A program made the translations under genes and the position numbers. Source: Toxotes chatareus (Eukaryota > Chordata > Actinopteri > Toxotidae). From it: 64,000 nt of DNA. The stretch lies in NCBI GenBank assembly GCA_016801885.1, contig JAFBJY010000101.1:1-64000 (forward strand), written 5' to 3'. Position 1 is the first letter of the stretch, and every line of letters starts with the position of its first letter. This document shows positions 40,690 through 53,800 of the stretch, piece by piece. The notes under the pieces are model-generated. The model searched no databases, was not told the origin of the DNA, and was given only the letters and a program-made list of their open reading frames with translations.

Positions 40690-41850
40690 AGCAAACACCA
40701 ATTTTGCCATTGAAGGGTATGAACCATTCCATGTTTGAAAATCACCTTAACCAACAAATTGCCATTTAGGAACACTTCTGCACCAATTATGAGATTTCTT
40801 CACATCAAGTGGACATCATTCCCTGCTCTTCAAAAAACGTACACTTTTAACACTTTATCTTGAAAACTCAGATTCATTCAGATTCTGATTCATAGATTCA
40901 GAACTTTATTCACTTTATTTGGTCCACAGGGGGAGCAATTTAAGGCACACTGACAACATAAGTGAAAAAAAGGAACATTTCTAATCAAGCCATACACAAA
41001 AAAAAAAAAATACAAAATATACATGGTGGATATAGTAGGGTGGATAAATTGCAGAAAGTGTAAATGTAAATTGGGATTAAGGGGATTATATATTTACATT
41101 TTATTGCAGATGAAGTATGTGGTTAATAAATAGTATACATAGTCACAGAAAGGTGCACTCAAAGAAAATGCATAAAAAAGTGAACAGAAAAAAAATGTAG
41201 AGTACAGATAGAGAAAGAAAAAGAGGAGGACAGAGGTGGTGTTGGGGGGGGCGTGGACATACAGAGCACTTACAATGGGGGAATGATGAGAGTAGAGCCA
41301 AAGCTTAACCAGCAAATTAGCTTGAAAACACAAGTGGTGCGTTCTCCTCTGGCTTTTTGGCAGACAAGACATAAAAAGCCACCATGAGAGGATCTACTCA
41401 ATGCTAAGTAAAGGACTGTTAGACAGATCTTTGATTATCTGCCTACCAACCCTGAGTGCCTCTTGATCATGAATATATGAAAGAGATCTGATGGTACAGA
41501 ATACACTCTTAGAACACACTTAAACACTGCTTTGTAGCCAGTGTACATTTTCCTGAAGACTGATGGAGCAAATTCACCGTGTTATAGAGAACATACTGCA
41601 TCTATACTACATAAATTTAAATATAGTTTCCATTTTCACAAACATAATACCAAATTGCCATCAATGAACCACCCAACATACAAGAAATCCCAATCTCTGC
41701 AGCTACTTAATGCAAGTGCCTTCCTATTTCTCAAGATCAATACTAGAACTTTTGTCCATTTCCTTGACACATCTCTAATCCAATCAATTTGTTTGGGTTC
41801 CAGTACACTTGCTGTGACTCCCAGGTGCTTTCAACTGAACTCCTGCTTTT
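40690..41850. repeat. Interspersed-repeat remnants
   Basis: 40880-41180 has the form TTCAGAACTTTATTCACTTT followed by A-rich low-complexity sequence, like an antisense LINE or SINE tail. 41400-41850 shows no usable frame. No gene is supported. Confidence 0.35.
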
Positions 41851-44800
41851 TTTTTAAATTTGGGTGTTTGTTTTTTAAAATTTTGAAACGTGGGCGAAAA
41901 AAAATTTTGAAATTTGGTTTAGGACAAATTTTTTAAAACAAAAATTTTTAAAAAAAATTTTTGGGGGGGAAGGGGTTTTTCCCTGCCCAAAATCTTTTTT
42001 AGGACAAAAAACCCCAAAAAATTTATGACTCCCACCTTTTTTTCGCCCCCTGGGGGTTTTTAAATTCCTTTTTTTTTTTTAAAATTTTTCCCGGGATTAA
42101 TGGGGCTTTTAAAAAATTTAAAAAAAAGAAATTTTACCCCAAAAAAAATTTTCCTTTTTTAAAAAAAATTTTTAAAGGAAAAAATAAAAAAAAACCAAAA
42201 AACCCCCTTTCCCCTTTTTTTTTTCCCAAAAAAATTGGGGTTTTTTTTTTAAAATGGGGGGGGGGCCCCCAAAAAAAGGAAAAAGGGGGATTTTTGGGAA
42301 AACCTTTTCCCAAAAAGCTAAAAAATTTTTGGAAACCCAAAACCCCCTCCCCCTTTGAGTATGGGGGGGGTGTTTTGGGGTTGGGGATTTTTGGGTTTTT
42401 TTTTTTTCCCCTTTTTTTGGAGAATCAAAATTTTTTAAAAAAGGGAAGCGTTTTTTTTGGGGGGCCCCTGCCCGGGGTTTTTCCCTGTTTGTTTTTGTTG
42501 GGCAAAAGTTGCTTCTAAAATTAAAGGGTTTTTTTTTTAAATGGAAAAAAAAAAATTTTTGGGGCCCGTCCCGGGAAAAAAGGGTTTTTCAAAAACTTTT
42601 CAACCCAAAGGGGGGTTTTTTGTTAAATTTTTTCAAAAACCCAAAATTTTTGGGAACCCCCGGAGGGAAAAAGGGGGGGAAAAATTTCCCATTTTGGGTG
42701 GGGGGGTTTTAAAATTTTTAAAAAATTTTCGGCATAATTTTTAAAAAATTTTTTTAAAAAAAAATAGGGGGGTTTTTTTTTTTTAAAATTTTTTTTAAAT
42801 AGGAAAATTTTGCGGGAAACGCGGGGCCCCCCCTTTTGGGGAAGGGGGTTTTATGTTTAAGGTTTTATTGACTTTTCGGATTAAAAAAGTTGGGGGTTTG
42901 GGGTTTTTAAATTTAAATTTTTTTCCGTTTTTGGGGAAAGGGGGGCCAGGTTTACAAAAAAAGGCTTTTATTCCGGGGTTCCCCAAAAAATTTTCCCCGG
43001 GGCCCACTGTATTCCCAAAGGGGGGGCGGGTGACCCAGGGGGGGGTTTTGGGTTTGCTCTTTGGGGGGGTTCGGATTAAAAAATTTTGGTTTAAAGGGGT
43101 TTTTAAAACCTATAAAAAAAGGGTTTTTTTGGGAAAAAGGGGCCCCGGGGAAATTTTCCCCCCCCTTTTGTTTTATGCAGTTGTTTATTTTTTTTTTGGG
43201 TTTTTCCGGGGTGGGGGGGGTTTTTTTCCCGGGGGAAAAAAAATTTTTTAAAAAAAAATTGAATCAAAATTTTTGGAAAAAATTAGGGAACCCACCAAAA
43301 ATTTTCCCGGGCTTCTTTTTTTTCCCCCCTTTAAAGCCCCATTTGGTTGGGTTTTGGAAAATTAAAGGTTCTTTTCCCAAAAAAATTTTTGTTTAAAAAA
43401 ACCCAAATAGGAAAAATTGGACAATTTTTAAAAAATGAATTTAAATGGGGGGTTTTGGCCCCAAAAAAAAGGTTTTTTAAAAAAAATTTTTTAAAAGTTT
43501 TTTTTTAAAATTCCCCCAAAAGGATTAAAAATTTTAAAAGGTTTTTTTAACCCTTTTAAAATTTTTCAATAATTTTTTAATTTAAGGTTTTTCCTGGAAA
43601 CTCCACCCCAATTTTAAAAAATTTTTTATTTTTTCCCCCCCCCAAAGGGACACCCGGGGCAGTAAACCCAGGCCCCTTTGACAAGCCCCCCGGGAACCCC
43701 GGTTTCCCCGCCCTGGCCCCAAGGCCCCTTTTTCCCCCCCGTTTTTTTCCCCCTTTCCCCAAAAAAAATTTTTTAAAAAAAAGGTTTTCTTTAATTTCAC
43801 TGAGATTCATTGCTCCTTTAAAGGTGAAAAATTTTAAAAATTTCTAATTGTTTTCCTTTTTCCCCCTTTTAATTTTTTTTTTTGGGGCCAAAAATTTCCC
43901 AAATTTCTTTTTTTTTTTTTTTGAACATTTTAGGGTCCTTGGCCTCTGAGGGGGACGGGGGGGACTCGGCCGGTGTGGTTCTTTTGGGGTGGGGGGGGGC
44001 CTTCTGTCTTTAATTCCTCAAAAAAACCCCTGTTTCCCCCAATCCACTAGGGGCTTTTTACTGGGGGTGATGTAAAGTGTAAACATGGGGGGTTTTCATT
44101 TTGAAAAACCCGGGGCCCATAAAGTTTTTAAAAAGGGTTAGGGGGGGGCCCCTTTGCTAATCGAAACCGAAAACCGGGAGATTTGCCCCAAATGGCAATT
44201 TGGGAAAATTTTAATTTTCCCCTTAAAATGCCCTAAAAAAAAAATGACCCCTTTTGGTAAAAAAAGGTTTCCCTTTTAAAACTAGGCCCCTTTCTTTTTG
44301 AGCAGTTTAAATATTGGTTTAAACATTTAAGAAAATTCACTAAAATTTCCCCAAAAAGAACCCCCCCTTTTTTTTTTTTGAAAATTTTAAAAAAGGGGCC
44401 CTTCCTCCACTTAACCAAGGCAAAAAAGTTTTTTGCTTAAAAGCCCATTTCTAACCCCCTTTTTTAAATTTCAGTTTTGGGAAAAATTTCCAGCTGTTTT
44501 AAATTTCAAATTAAAACCCCCTGTGCCTTTTTCCTAAAAATTGTTCCTAAAAAATTATTTTAAATTAACTGTTATTAATGTAAAAATTGCCCTCAAACTA
44601 TATTTTGTATTTTTTGGCATTTTCCCCCCCTTTCCCCTTTAGTGTCCTATTTCCCTTTTTTTTTAACCCCGGCCCCCGGGGGGTCCCACGACCGGGTTTG
44701 CCAATTTTTTCCCTTTAAAGGGAGTTTTCCCCCGCCCCTTTGGGTTTTTGGGGGCGGTGGGCCTGTGTTTTGGAATTTTTAGTGGAAGGCCCCTTTTTTT

Positions 44801-47800
44801 AATTTTGAAAAAAAAATTTAAAATTTTTAGTGCCACCCCCCAAAATTTTTAAACCCCCCCCAAAAAAAAAAAAGGGTTATTTTCCCAACCCCCAAAGCAT
44901 ACCATTTTCCACTTGGGGGGCCCAAAAGTTTTCCCCCCTAAGGGAAAAATCCAATAGAGAAATTAAAATAGAAACATGCACCAAAAGGGGAAAAAAATTT
45001 TAAAAAGGGCAATTTGGATTCAAACCCATTAAAAATTTTTTTGATACCTTTTTTTAAAACCCCTTTAAAAATTGCTTTTCTAATTTTTTCAGTTCCCCTT
45101 TAACATCAAAAAAAAAGACAAATTTTTTTATAACAGTTTATGGCACCCCCAAATTTACCCTTGCCCCAAAAATATTATTTAAGCACCTAAACCTTTAAAT
45201 TGATAAAAAAAATCATATGTGAAAAATTTTTAACTTTTCAAAATTGACAAATTAAGCCCACCCATGGTCTGCTTTTTTAAACCCCTTTATTCCCCATTCA
45301 ACACTTTTTTTAAAACCCCTTTAAGGGAATTCAAAAAATTTTTTTCCAAACAAAAGACCTCCCAAAAAATTTCAAAATTTTTAAAAATTTTTTTAGTCCC
45401 CAATTTTCCCCCAAAAAAAGGGAATTTTTATAAGGGATAAAATTTTGAACGGGTTTTTAAATTCCTTTTTGTTCATATAATGCCCTTAACACCCCCATTT
45501 TTTTTCCTGTTTTTTCTGTCTTTAAAAAGGAAGGGGGCCCCCCCTTTTTTTTTAAAGCCTGCCCCCCCTTTTCCCCCCGGGGGGGGCCCATTTCCCCTTT
45601 TCCTTTAAAATTTTTTTAGGTTCAAAACAAAAATTTTGGTAAAAAGTTTTTGGGGGAAAATAAACCCCAAAAATCCCGGTAAATCCCTCTTGAGCCTAAT
45701 TCCCATGACCCCTATTACATTGTTTTAAAACCCAAAAATAACCATTTTTAAATTGTCAAACCCAAAAATGCCTCGTCACCAACCTTGGGGGTTTTAAAAT
45801 CCAAAAAAAAACCCAAAATAAACAATGTGGACAAACAGTTGTTTTTTTGGGGATTCCCCTTTTCTCACTTTTTTTTTTAGAACACTGCTCCAGAAAAAAA
45901 AAAATCTTAAAGAAAACCCCTTTTTCAATTTTAACCTTAAAAAAAAGGTTTTTGAAATTTCTCTTCCACCCTATTTTTTTTAACCCTTTCTAAAGGAAAA
46001 TTTTTTTTCCCCCGGGGAGATTTTTTGCTTCCCCAAAAGTTTCCCAGGCAATTTATACAACCCCAAAAGGGGTTTTTGGAAATCCCCCTTTACAAATTTT
46101 TTTTAAACCGGGGACCATGATGATTTAATGTGTCCTGATTTTGGGTTTTTATAAATAATGAATTCAGAAAATTTTAAATTTTTTAATTTTTCCCAAAATT
46201 TTTTTTTCCCGGGGCAAAAAATTTAAAATTTAAAATTAAATTAAAATTCATAGGTTTAAAACCTTGTGAAACGGGATCCCCCTTTAAAATAAAAAGGGGC
46301 AAAAAGGTTTTTTTTCCCCAAATTTTGCAATTTTTGGGAATTTTAAATTAAAAGATAAAATAAATTTGTTAAATAGTATAAATAAAACCTGTTCCTTTTT
46401 GTTTTTTTTGGAAAGGGCCGGGTTTCTGGTAAAAAATCAGCCCTTCCACCATCTTTTTGGGGGGTTAAAAGTATTTGGGACCCAAATCTCCCCTTTGTTT
46501 TTCAAAATTTGTGCCCCCCCCCTTTTTTTTGGGGGGGTTTTATTGGGGTTTGACTTCTTTTTTCCCCAAGTCCTCTACCTGTTAAATCCTCATACCCAAA
46601 TCAGTGTTTTTTTAAACCCCCTTTCCCTCCCCAAGTTGTATTTCACAGAGGGCCCGTTAATATTTTTGGGAGGGGGAAATATGTTTTTGGAGTGTTTTTT
46701 CCCTCCCCCTGGTTTAAAAGGCCAAAATTTTCTATAAAAAAAAATTTCCCTCTGATCTTCCCCCAAAAAGGTTCTTCCCTTTCTCTTTTTTCCCCTTTCC
46801 TGTCAAAAAAAATTTTTCATTTTTTTTTCATTTTTAATTTTGTAATTTTAAACTTTTGATCAGTTTTTATTTTTCCCCCCCCAACTTGGTTTTTCCAAGT
46901 AATTGCCCCATTTTTCTTCAAACTTTTAACCTGTTAAAAAAAAGGGGGCGGTGTTTTTGTGTTTTAAAATAATGAATTACCCCTGTGAGGTACTTTAGCC
47001 CTTTTTCGGGGGTTCCCCCCTTGCCCAGGTTTATAAAAATAAATGATTAAAAAAGTTGTAAACAGGGGGAACCAAAAAAATAAAAAAACCCAAAGGGAAA
47101 AAACAACAAAATTGCTCAGTTAAACCAGACCGAGAAAAGATTCGGGGGTGTAACAGTAATTTGATTTTTTTTTTAGGGGTAATCAATTAGTTTATGCTTT
47201 CATCCTTTTGGAAAAAAACCCCAATTTCTCTAAAATTTTGAAAAATTTTCCAAATTTGAACACATTTTTCTTCCCCGAAAAAAAAAAAAAAAATTTTTTT
47301 CTCCTCTCCCCTTTTTGGTTTCCCCCCCCCCGGGGAAAAAAATGGTAGAGGTCGGGGAAACTGCGACACCTTTATACAATGTTTTGGAAATTTTCCTCCC
47401 CAAAAAAAAAAAAGTTAATATAAAACCTAAAGTGGGTTATGGAGTTTTTTGCCCCATTTAAAAAAAATTTTAAAAAAACTTTTCCCCAAAAATTTCCCGG
47501 ACACGCTAACCCCCAATTTTTTTGAAAACCTTAGTGTCACCTTTCCTGTACCCCCTTGTTTTTAAACGAAATTTTTCCCTTCCTTAAAATTTCAAAATAC
47601 TTTTTCCTTTTTCCAAATTGGAAGTTGCCAGCCAATTTTTTGCCCCTGTTTGCTCGAATGTCTCGGGTGTGCCATTTTACCTGAAAACTTAAATTTTAAA
47701 AAAAAAGGAAAAAACCCCCCATAAAAAAAACCCAAAATATGGACTTTTTTTTTTAAGCCTTGTGAATTGATTCCCCTACCTTCCCTCCCCAACCCAAAAC

Positions 47801-50800
47801 CCAACAACCCCAAAACCCAAGCCCCCCAAACAAAACATGAAAAAAAAGCAGCCCCTTTTTAGGGTTTTTAAAGGTAAGACACAGAAATGGAATGACCGAT
47901 CCTTCACGTATCCATCCGGGGGAAAAAAAAAAAAAAATTGAAAAAAAACCCAACTTGTTAAACCCTTAACCACTAAAAATGTATTTTTTTAAATTGAAAA
48001 AAATAAGAAAAAACAAAAAGGCCCCCCGGGAAAAAAAGAAAACTTAAAACCCACCAAGGGAAAAAACCCAAAGTTTTGAGTAAAAAAAAGGGAATTTTTC
48101 GGGAAAAATAAAAAATCAAGAAATAAAATAAGATAAAAAAAGGGGGAAAAAAGCCCCCCCCACCCCGGTTATTTTAACTTTCCCCAAAAACTAATATAGG
48201 ACAACTTTCAAAATTTTTTGACATGAAATTAACTGTTACAACCCCTGAAAGGGGCAAAACGGACTTTTGTGGTTTGGTCCGACAGAAATTGCCCTAAAAA
48301 AATGGTCAAAATATTAAAAGGGCTTCTAATGAGGGGGCGAAAGCATTTTTGTCTTTTCGATGCGCCACTTGGGGCCCTTTAACCCAAAATTTGACAAAAG
48401 GCCGGACCCACCCTCACTCAAACAAACATTTTGGGTTTTTAAAGGGCAAAACTATGATTCCAAAACAACTAAAAAACATTAACTTAAACAAAAAAAAACT
48501 AAAAACAGGAACATGTTTTTCAGGCTGTTGGATGGGTTTAAAGTAGGTCATTAAAAAATTTTTCCCTTTTTTAACTTCTTTGGGCCCCATAAACATGTTC
48601 CCCAAAAACTTAATTTGGTTTTTTCCAACGGGGGAAGGGGGAAAATAGCCTTTTATTTTTTTGGAATTTCTTTTTTTGGGGAACCAAAAAACAGGAAAAA
48701 ATTTTTTTTTAAAAAAACAAAAATATTGTCATTTAAACAAAAATTTCTGCCCCCAAAAAGATTTTTAAAAAAAAATCTAAAAAAGAGAAAAAATAAAAAA
48801 AAAAACCAAAAAAAAAGGGGAAATTAAAACAAATTAAACATAAAATACTTTTAAAAAACCTTTCTAAACCAGGTTTGTACTGTTAAAGATAAAACCCCCC
48901 CCCAAAAAACCGGGTTACCCAAAAGTAAGAACGAAAAAATTTTTTTGAGTCAAAAAATGTTGGGGGTTTAAAGAAAAAAAAAACCCCAGGTTTTTCAAAG
49001 GCCCAGGAACCCCGGGACCGTCACCATTTCAAAGGAACACCGGGGTTTTCTCCAAAAAAAAAATTTTCTTACTTTTAGTCCCCAAAAATTGGACCAAACG
49101 GGGACTAACTAATAATTTTAAGTTTTTAAAAACAGGATTTTTAAGCCTTTTAAAATTTAAGGGGGCCCCAAAAAAAACAAATTTAAAAATTCAAATAGGA
49201 TTTTCCTTTTTGGGTTAGTCACTAAGATGAGTATAAATGAATTTGATCGACCTTTAAACAGAAAACCCCCCTGTAACTAAATAAAATTTTCAATTTTCCC
49301 CAGTTAAAGGAGGGTTTGTTTTTAAAATTTTCCCCCATTTTTTTTTAACTGCCAAAACGGGAAAAGGTTTTCCCCCCAAAGTAAAAACAAAGCAAGGGGG
49401 GAAAATAAATAAACAAAGACGGGGTAAATAAAAGAGGCGAAAAAGAAAATTTTTAAACAATTTCTTTTAATTTAAAAATTTACACGTTTACTCTGGAAAG
49501 CAAGGGGGAAAAAACAATCCGGTTTTTCCAAGGGGCGGCGAGGCAACTCCTACCCCTAACTTTTGTCGAAAGGGGTTTTTTTGGGCCAAAGTCCCAAATG
49601 GGGGGGGAGAGCCCCGGAACCCCCCACTTGGCCATTACTTTTTTGGGGTCTTAGGAACCCTCCTTTTAAAAACTTAAAATTTTTCCCCGGGGAACCCCAA
49701 ACAAGGGGTAAGGTTTTCCCTGAATGGATATTAGTCTTATTCCATGCTAAAAGATTCCATATAATTTTTTTTCCCCCCCTTTTTTTCCAAAATTAACCCC
49801 AAATTTGTTAAAAAAGGGTTTTCCTTTGGTTTTCCCATTCCCTGAGATTAAAGTGGATCTGGATCTTGGCTGGGAAAACTACTGCCCCTAAAACATTTTG
49901 ATTTCCAAAAATGAAAAAAGATTGGGGGGCCCCTTTTCAACAAAAAAGTCGATGCTGCCCTATGGCCTTTGAAGGGGGCCCCAAGGACAGGACGGGGTTT
50001 TTTATAAACTTTAGGGGGACCAAAGAAACCCCCAAAATTTTTAATTTAAAAAAAAGGGTTTTAAATTTGGTTTAAAAAAATTTTAAAAAAAATTTAAACT
50101 AAACGTTTGGAAAAAAATGTAAGTTAAATTTTTAAAAACCAATTTCAACAGATAAAAAATCATCCCAAAACCTTTGGGGTTTAAATTCTTGTGTGTTAAA
50201 CCCAAATTTTAAAAGCAACCCCAAAAACCGCTAACTAAAAAATTATTTTAAAAACCCTTGGAGGGCTTTTTCCCCGTTTCCCTTCCTTGTAAATAGCAAA
50301 GTGGTAGGGCCTTTTAAAGAACTAAAAAAGGGGTTTTCTAAAATCGAGGTTTTAAAGTGCATGATTTTTTTCAATTAAAATTTATCCAATAAATTTTAAA
50401 AAAACCCTTTCTCCCTTTGTTCCCCCTAAAAACCTTTTATTAGTTTAAAAAAAAGTTGTCTTCGAAACAAAACCCACAAAACATTGGGGACTTAACTTTG
50501 ATAAAAAAAAGCTAAAGGCGTAAACATTATAATAAGCCGGGGTATTTGCTCTTAATGGGAAAAAGAAAGGGGTGATTTCCCATCATTAGGGTCAGAAAAA
50601 AATAAAAATACAAAAAAAAATTTAAAATTTTTTAAAAAAACCTTTTTAAGCCTTTCCCCCCCCGGGGGGGGGCCAAAAATGGGGAACTAGGCAATTAAAA
50701 CAGATCCAACAAAATAAATAAAAATTAACCGGTGGGTTTTTTAAAAACTCTTAATTAAAAAAAACCCAAAATAACCTTTAAAATTTTTCCCCCTATATTT

Positions 50801-53800
50801 TTTTAGTTTTTGGGAATTCTTGTGTTTCTTTTTTGGGTAACACGGGTTTTGTGCGAATTAAAACAGGAAGTCCGAGGTTATTGAAAATTTTTCCCTTTTT
50901 TAAAGATTAAATTCTTTATATGGGATTTTGTTAGGTTATTTCAAAAGGGTTAAAATTTGGGTTGGGTTTAAAGGGGGGAAGCTTAAAAAATGTTTTTAAA
51001 ACTTTTAAAAAAATTTGTTTTGGTTTTGGGTGGGAAGAAAAAGGGGAAAAAGGGGGAAGGAATTTTGTCCATGCCTTTAGAAAAATTCTACATCGACCAC
51101 GGCTAAAATAAGGGGAAAACCCAGAGAAAGTTCAAATCAAAAAATTGGCACGGACTTTAGTTTTGGGAAAGAAAAGACAATTTTTCTAAAATTTTTGAAA
51201 AAATGTTAAAAGAGATGCTTCCCGTTCCCCCAAAGGTTTATCACGTTTTTTTAAAAGCGATTGAAGTTTTTAAAATTTTCCCCGGGTTTTTTTTTTTCCA
51301 AAAACTTTTTTGGTTAAAAAAATTTAAATTTTTTTTCAATTTTTTTTTAAATTAAATTTAAAAATTCCCCGGTTTTAATGAAAATTAAAATCATTTGGTT
51401 TTTCTTTGGTTTTTAAAAAAACCGACCCAAAAATTAAAAATTCAAAATAAAAAAAATTCAATTTGTTTTTTGAAAAGGCTTCCAGTTTTTTAAATTTTAG
51501 TTAAGTAAAAAGGCATTGGAACATTTTGGGGGAAAAGATAGTTTGGTTTGGGGTGGAAGAAGAGAGGGGGCCCCCAAATGGGGGAGAAAAAAGGGAGAAC
51601 ATCATTAATGGGAATGGGGAAAAGGGGAAAGGAAGGAGAAAAGTGACGGGAAGCTTCCAGATTAAAAAGGGGCATAATTTTTGCCATTGGAAAGTTATGT
51701 CTAATAAGGTTATAAAAAGGGGAAATTTACCCCCTTTTAAACAGGGGAATTTTTTAACCCCCAAACAGTAATTTTCCCTTTTAAAACCTAAATTTTTGGG
51801 GGTTTCCCATTTTTTTTGGGGCTTTAAACCCAAATTTCCCCATTCTGGGAAAAAATTTTGGGGTATGGGGGGTCCCGGGCCTTAGGGGAAAAAACCGCCT
51901 CCCAACCCAAATTTCCCCCTTTCCCAAATTTTTCCCTTGGGGTTTTTAGGGTTATTTTTTTTCCCCTTTTTTTCCCCCAGGGGGCCCCCCCAAGGGGCGT
52001 GGGGGCCTTCCGAAAATTTTTCTTCCCACTTTTAAGTTTTCCGGGGGGCCACTTGGGGAAAGTTTTTTTGGAACAATTTTTGGGGGGGGAAGGGCCCATA
52101 TAAAAAAAAAGAATTAATTGAATTAAATTTTCCCAGTGAAGATTGAAAAAGTTTTTAAAGCCTTTTTTCCCTCGTTTTTATTCCCCCCCGGGGTTTAGCC
52201 CCTTTGGCCGTTTGTAAGGGCATTTTAGTTGTTTACTAGGGGTTTAATCGAGCTTTTATTTATAAATAAACCCAAATTTTTCCTTTTAACAAAAGTTTAG
52301 AATAAAAATTTCCTTTTTTGAAAAAAAATAAAATTTTTAAATTCTTTTTTCTGCCAATTTTTAAACTTGAAACTTATTTGAAACTTTCTGTATTTGGCGG
52401 GGAAATCGGGGGGGGGGATTTAAAAGGGTTTCTTTAAAGAGTTTTCCCTTTCCCACGGTCCGGGGTTTTGGGGCATGTTTGTAAAGGGCGCTTTGGCCCT
52501 TGGGTTAATAAATTTTGTTTGTTTTTTGTTTTTGATAATACTTTCGGGAATTTGGGACCCCCAAAAAAAGGGGTTTTTTTCGGGTTAAATTTTAAAATCT
52601 ACCCATTTCCCTTTTTTCTCTGGTTTTTCCCCCAAAAAAATGAAACCTACGCCCATTAAAAATTTGTTTTTTTATGCCCCCTTTTTTTCCTTTAATTAAA
52701 AAGGGAAAAAAAAATTTTTATAATAAAGTTTTGGGAAAAATAAACTAAAAAAATATCAAAGAATTGTGTTTTAAAAAAAATTTTTCATAAATAAATTTTG
52801 TAAAATTAAAAAAAAAAGTGTTCTTGTTCCCCCATAGTTCCCCTTATTTTTTTTTTGGGGGAAAAAAATTAAACCCCCCTTTTTAAAAACCTCCCCGGAA
52901 AAGGGGACCTTTTTTTTCTTTTTGTTTAAAAACATAAGGTCTGAACATTCTTTGATGCTTTAAAATGGGGAAACTCTTTAAAAACTACACTAATGAAAAA
53001 ATCAAAAAACTACATTTAATTTTAAGAAAAAATCCCCCCCCCCCCTTTTCCTTTGATGGAAAGGGGATACGGCAAATTTGTCCCCTTGTTTTTTTGTTTG
53101 TTTTTTACTTTTTTTTTCCCTTCTTTTTTTGGGTTGAACTGCAGGGGGTGGAGACCTGCCGGTGGGAATCCAGTTGAATGGGCAGTTTAAAGAAAACCCC
53201 CACTGCAAAAAATCGCCCCGGGGGAAAAATTTTGGGGGGGGGGTTTTGGGGGGGCCCCCTTTTCCTCCCCCAGGGAAATGGTGAGTTTTTTGGGGGAAGT
53301 TGTTTTTGGTTGTAAATTTTTCCCTTTTTTTGGTTTTTTAACCCAGGGGGTTTTTAACCCCCCCCTTTTTAAAAACAAACCTTAAAAAAGACCGTTTGGG
53401 GTTTTTTTTCCCAGTTTAAAATGGTTTATTTTGGGGAAGTCTCCGTTGGGTTGGGTCACGCGGGGGGGTTTCTATCCGAAAAAATTTTGGGGTTGAACTT
53501 CCGATTTTGGTGGAGGTTTAAAAATTTTTTTTGAATTCAGAACATAAATTTTGGGACAGCAAAGGATTTTTTTAAATTTTCTTTTGGGGAGGGAAACGGG
53601 AAAGGGATAGTCTGTAAGGTTTTTTTTTTTAAAAAAAATTTTTGGGGGGAATCACTGTAACTGCACAGGAGGTCAGCGAGCTTTTTCCCGGGAATCAAAA
53701 AAATTCCTGAAAAAAGGGGAGGTTTAATGAAATTTTTTCCCAACTGAAATTTTACTGAGTAGGAGGTAAAAAAATTGGACATTTGGTGGGGCAACTGTGG

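Noticed and set aside
42853..43396. Long overlapping plus-strand frames (up to 132 codons)
   Set aside because: They consist of Phe, Gly, Lys and Pro runs generated by inflated homopolymers; all frames look alike.
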